DNA from: Azoarcus sp.
GTDB lineage: Bacteria; Pseudomonadota; Gammaproteobacteria; Burkholderiales; Rhodocyclaceae
Assembly: GCA_023230755.1 (NCBI GenBank)
Contig: JALNWS010000091.1
Location: forward strand, 1 to 15,486
Reading direction: 5' to 3'
Length of the DNA stretch: 15,486 nt
Shown in pieces: positions 12,904 to 15,486 of the stretch (its first letter is position 1; the number at the start of each line of letters is the position of its first letter). The notes beneath the pieces were generated by a model. It was not told the DNA's origin. It made no database searches and saw nothing but the letters and a program-made list of their open reading frames with translations. The position numbers and the translations under genes are program-made.

Positions 12904-15486
12904 TCAGAGTGTCGCAAGGAAAGCGATGAGGGCGTTCTTGTCCGCGTCGGACAGGTCTTCGCCAAAGCGGTGGCCGTCATTCTCGATCTCGGCGGTACAG
13001 CTGCTATAGGTCTGCTTGATCAGATAGGGGCGAGCCTGCAAGGCTGCGACCAGCGCATTCGGTTTTCCGGCAAGCTCGCCGGTGATGGCTTTCAGGTCGG
13101 TGAAGACTTTCTTTCCGGCTTCGGCGCCGAGGCGGCTGGTGAGCTCGGCCTGCAGCGCCTTCGGCGCCATCTTTGCCCTGACCAGATCGACGATGAATTG
13201 CTTGTGCTGGAAGTTGCCGATGGTGCCCGCGGTGACGCCACGGCCGTCTATCTCGCTCGGAATGGTGAGCTCGAAGCCGAGCAGGGTTTCCTTGTCCGTG
13301 CCGTCCCAGAGCCGGGGACCCATGCGCAGGGTGATGTCCTGGCTGAGCAAGGTCACCTTGGGAATGCGTTGTGCCGGGTTGAGCAGTTCGTGCATCGATT
13401 CCACATAGAGGCGGAAGCGGCCCTCGACACTCGGGTCATACTCGAAACATGCGGGCTGCTGATCGGCCGGAAGCAGTTTGTTGTTGTGATCCACGTAGCG
13501 TGGGCGTTGTCCGTAGAAATCGTTGGCTGCGTTCCGGGGCTTGCCGCACAGCTCCGGTCCCATCGCGTTGTTGTGCATGAAGGGCGCGTGTGCCCACAGG
13601 TTGAGCAGCGAGATGTTGCGGTAATGACCGCGCCCGCCATCTCCGGCTTCCTTCACGTTGGGGTCTGGCGGTTGCGCGCGCAGGGTTTCCGAGCCGAACT
13701 CCTGCCAGATTCGCCCACTCATGTGATTGGAGTGCAGTGCTCGGCAACGGAAGGTGCCGACCTCGGAGACGGGCGTCGGCCGGTCGCTGCCGAGCCAGTC
13801 CTGGCGCAGGCCGGTTTCTAGGTCGAGCTTGTGGAAGTCCACATTCACGAACTGGCCATCCGCTCCCTCCTGCTGACTCGAGTGGCAGCGTGCGCAGGTC
13901 TTCGCGTAGATGTTGCGTCCTTGCGCCACGGCGCCTCTGCCGAAAGACTGCTCGAGATCGGCGATCAGATCCTGCTCGGTGTAGCGGGAGGCAGGGGAGA
14001 CTGCGCGCAGGGCGTTCTCTCGTGCATCGCGCAAATCGGTTACGTGCGCTTCGGCAGACATGAAAAAGTCGAGGATGTTCGTCAACCTGTCTTCGACCGC
14101 ACGGAAGCTCGGACAGTCGCGTCGGCACTGCGCGATGTTGAATGGCGTCTGGCCGAAGCCCCGCTGCTGGGGATCGAGCTGGCGCAGATCGGACAGATGG
14201 TTCATCCAGCACTGTTCGGAGCAGGAACCAATGTTGAAATAGACGCGCTGAATCGCCTCGAGCGCACCAATCGAGTCTTCACCACCCTTCAGGATGTGAT
14301 GCACGGTGTCCTGCTGCAGCGACTTCTTCCAGCATTTGCCGTCGCGGCCCGGTTCACACCAGCACGCAGCCTCGTCCTTATCCTCTCCGCAAGTGTTCAC
14401 CTTGCGCCACTTGAGCACCGACTCACCTGCAAAAACGGGGCGTTTTGCGATGTTGATCAGGGCGTTGATGGTGCCGGGATTATTGACCTGGTCGGTCGGA
14501 ATCGCCGATGTGTCCGAGGCGCCGGGGCGCGCATGGGCAAACATCTGCCATTCCAGCGTGTTGCTCGCCATGCCCGACACCATGATCTCGGAGATGCGCG
14601 TGTACTGGTTTCCGATCAGTCCCTTGATGTTCTCCCACTTGGGACTTGCCGGGTCATCCGGTGGATTCAACGGGTCGAAGGCGATATGACAGGCGCCGCA
14701 TGCGGTGCCGATGAGGAAAGGCGGTTCGACGGATCCGTCCTGGAGGTGGGAACGTGCGGCGTCACGATGGCCGCCAGCGGCAGCGATCGGACGGTTGAAG
14801 CCTTCCCAGGTGCCCAGCGAACCATTCAGACGTTGCCACGCGGCCTTGTCGAAGCGGGGGTTGGGAAACTTCCGGATGCCAAGGGCGCCAGTCGAGGTGC
14901 CGAACCGGAGGTCGCATGCCGATTGGCGCTGATCGGTGGTCGCGTGGGGATCGTCCGCTCGCAGCGGCGCATCGCGAAAATCACAGGCGGGGTCGGGGTA
15001 GCCCTGGCGGCCGACGTAGCCAAGCAGCTCTTCGTCGCCGGGGCACCAGTCGAGACCGTAGGTTTCATCGAGGGTCTTCGCGGGGCAATTGGGCGATCCG
15101 GGTGTGCAGCAGGAGGGGTCGTTGATGATGCCCCAGGCGCGAAAGCGATCGTCGCGCTGGTCGGCCCTCAATACGCGAAACCAGTCGATCAGCACGCCGA
15201 CGCGCTGCTGGAATACATAGGTGTGAAAGCGTTCGTTGCCCGCAGTGGCCTTGAACCAGATCAGCCGCCCAGCGCACTCCGACTCGTTGAGCCCTTGACG
15301 AGCGCAGGCCTCGTAATAGGGGGCATCCTGCGCGTGGTCGACATGCACCATGGCGGGCCCGGGCCCATCGGCCACGGTGACCGTTGCCGGCGGGCCGGCG
15401 TCAGTCGATGCGGGCGATTGGGCTGATTGGGTCGTGGCCGGGGTTGGAACTGCAACGGCAAGCACCGCGACAAGCAGAGTGGCAAC
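12904..15486 (-). CDS. Large Cys-rich exported di-heme cytochrome (N-terminus off window)
   Basis: The frame is open to the right edge. The last visible codons read VATLLVAVLAVAVPTPATTQ, the hydrophobic core and cleavage region of a signal peptide, so the true start lies beyond the window and the GTG at 15465 is internal. About 860 residues are seen. Numbering from that GTG codon, heme motifs are CGACH 256-260 and CARCH 524-528. LLNLWAHAPFMHNN at 620-633 parallels the APYLHNG motif of the two smaller cytochromes, and the tail GHRFGEDLSDADKNALIAFL matches theirs, so all three share the C-terminal domain. More than twenty further cysteines, including two CX3C pairs (415/419 and 447/451), suggest a disulfide-stabilised exported enzyme. 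It is probably the principal catalytic subunit of the cluster. RoxA-like oxygenase or peroxidase chemistry is possible; the substrate is unknown. Confidence 0.83.
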   Translation of the reverse strand, partial: VATLLVAVLAVAVPTPATTQSAQSPASTDAGPPATVTVADGPGPAMVHVDHAQDAPYYEACARQGLNESECAGRLIWFKATAGNERFHTYVFQQRVGVLIDWFRVLRADQRDDRFRAWGIINDPSCCTPGSPNCPAKTLDETYGLDWCPGDEELLGYVGRQGYPDPACDFRDAPLRADDPHATTDQRQSACDLRFGTSTGALGIRKFPNPRFDKAAWQRLNGSLGTWEGFNRPIAAAGGHRDAARSHLQDGSVEPPFLIGTACGACHIAFDPLNPPDDPASPKWENIKGLIGNQYTRISEIMVSGMASNTLEWQMFAHARPGASDTSAIPTDQVNNPGTINALINIAKRPVFAGESVLKWRKVNTCGEDKDEAACWCEPGRDGKCWKKSLQQDTVHHILKGGEDSIGALEAIQRVYFNIGSCSEQCWMNHLSDLRQLDPQQRGFGQTPFNIAQCRRDCPSFRAVEDRLTNILDFFMSAEAHVTDLRDARENALRAVSPASRYTEQDLIADLEQSFGRGAVAQGRNIYAKTCARCHSSQQEGADGQFVNVDFHKLDLETGLRQDWLGSDRPTPVSEVGTFRCRALHSNHMSGRIWQEFGSETLRAQPPDPNVKEAGDGGRGHYRNISLLNLWAHAPFMHNNAMGPELCGKPRNAANDFYGQRPRYVDHNNKLLPADQQPACFEYDPSVEGRFRLYVESMHELLNPAQRIPKVTLLSQDITLRMGPRLWDGTDKETLLGFELTIPSEIDGRGVTAGTIGNFQHKQFIVDLVRAKMAPKALQAELTSRLGAEAGKKVFTDLKAITGELAGKPNALVAALQARPYLIKQTYSSCTAEIENDGHRFGEDLSDADKNALIAFLATL

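Noticed and set aside
13831..15426. Long plus-strand open frame of 531 codons opposite the large di-heme gene
   Set aside because: It is antisense to a gene with clear heme motifs and a signal peptide, has no recognisable domain, and long antisense frames are common in GC-rich DNA. The same applies to the other long plus-strand frames between 614 and 4374 and between 6793 and 13821.
12904..15465. Taking the GTG at 15465 as the start of the large di-heme gene
   Set aside because: The frame stays open to the window edge and the upstream codons encode the hydrophobic core of a signal peptide. The GTG is therefore an internal valine.
1..15486. tRNA, rRNA, CRISPR array, insertion sequence or phage genes
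   Set aside because: Reading both strands by eye I found no repeat-spacer array, transposase or integrase motif, terminal inverted repeats, or recognisable structural RNA.

Overview
The window reads as high-GC proteobacterial DNA. A Rhodocyclales-type betaproteobacterium (Azoarcus/Thauera/Azospira-like) is my best guess. That placement is an inference from nif gene content and base composition, because no rRNA or other marker gene is present. Nearly everything lies on the minus strand. The exception is one small plus-strand gene at 4371-4709.

Left part (1-4709), end of a nitrogen-fixation cluster. Read in the direction of transcription (right to left), the minus-strand operon is: a SagB/ThcOx-type protein with two nitroreductase-like domains (4142-2433), a rhodanese-ankyrin fusion (2436-1591), an unknown 112-residue protein (1594-1256), the flavodoxin nifF (1192-650), a thioredoxin-like [2Fe-2S] ferredoxin (581-258) and the start of nifZ (252 to beyond the left edge). 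The first three genes are joined by two successive ATGA stop/start overlaps. nifF and the ferredoxin are low-potential electron carriers. NifZ assists maturation of the MoFe protein. The rhodanese is a plausible sulfur carrier. The SagB-like protein, the 112-residue protein and the ankyrin tail have no role I can name.

The 228-bp divergent spacer 4143-4370 carries a textbook NifA site (TGT-N10-ACA), an 18-bp perfect palindrome and two GG-N10-GC sigma-54 elements, one facing each way. The plus-strand one drives a small HepT/DUF86-like gene that has lost the family's catalytic motif. This places that gene in the nif regulon.

Middle part (4735-6528): a KefB/KefC-type CPA2 potassium/proton antiporter with an RCK_N domain. 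It converges on the HepT-like gene and looks like ordinary housekeeping content.

Right part (6727-15486): a compact minus-strand cluster of five exported proteins. In transcription order it is: a large Cys-rich di-heme protein (start beyond the right edge), an unknown lipoprotein, a 710-residue protein with two widely separated CXXCH motifs, and two tandem paralogous membrane-anchored di-heme cytochromes of the RoxA/MauG/cytochrome-c-peroxidase-like group. Gaps are 14 nt, 105 nt, a 4-nt GTGA overlap and 14 nt. Together the four cytochromes have eight CXXCH sites. The shared C-terminal signature and shared 'APYLHN'-type motif say they are related redox enzymes. The substrate is not readable from sequence. 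This is the best candidate in the window for an undescribed system: an envelope multi-cytochrome oxidase/peroxidase complex located beside nif genes.
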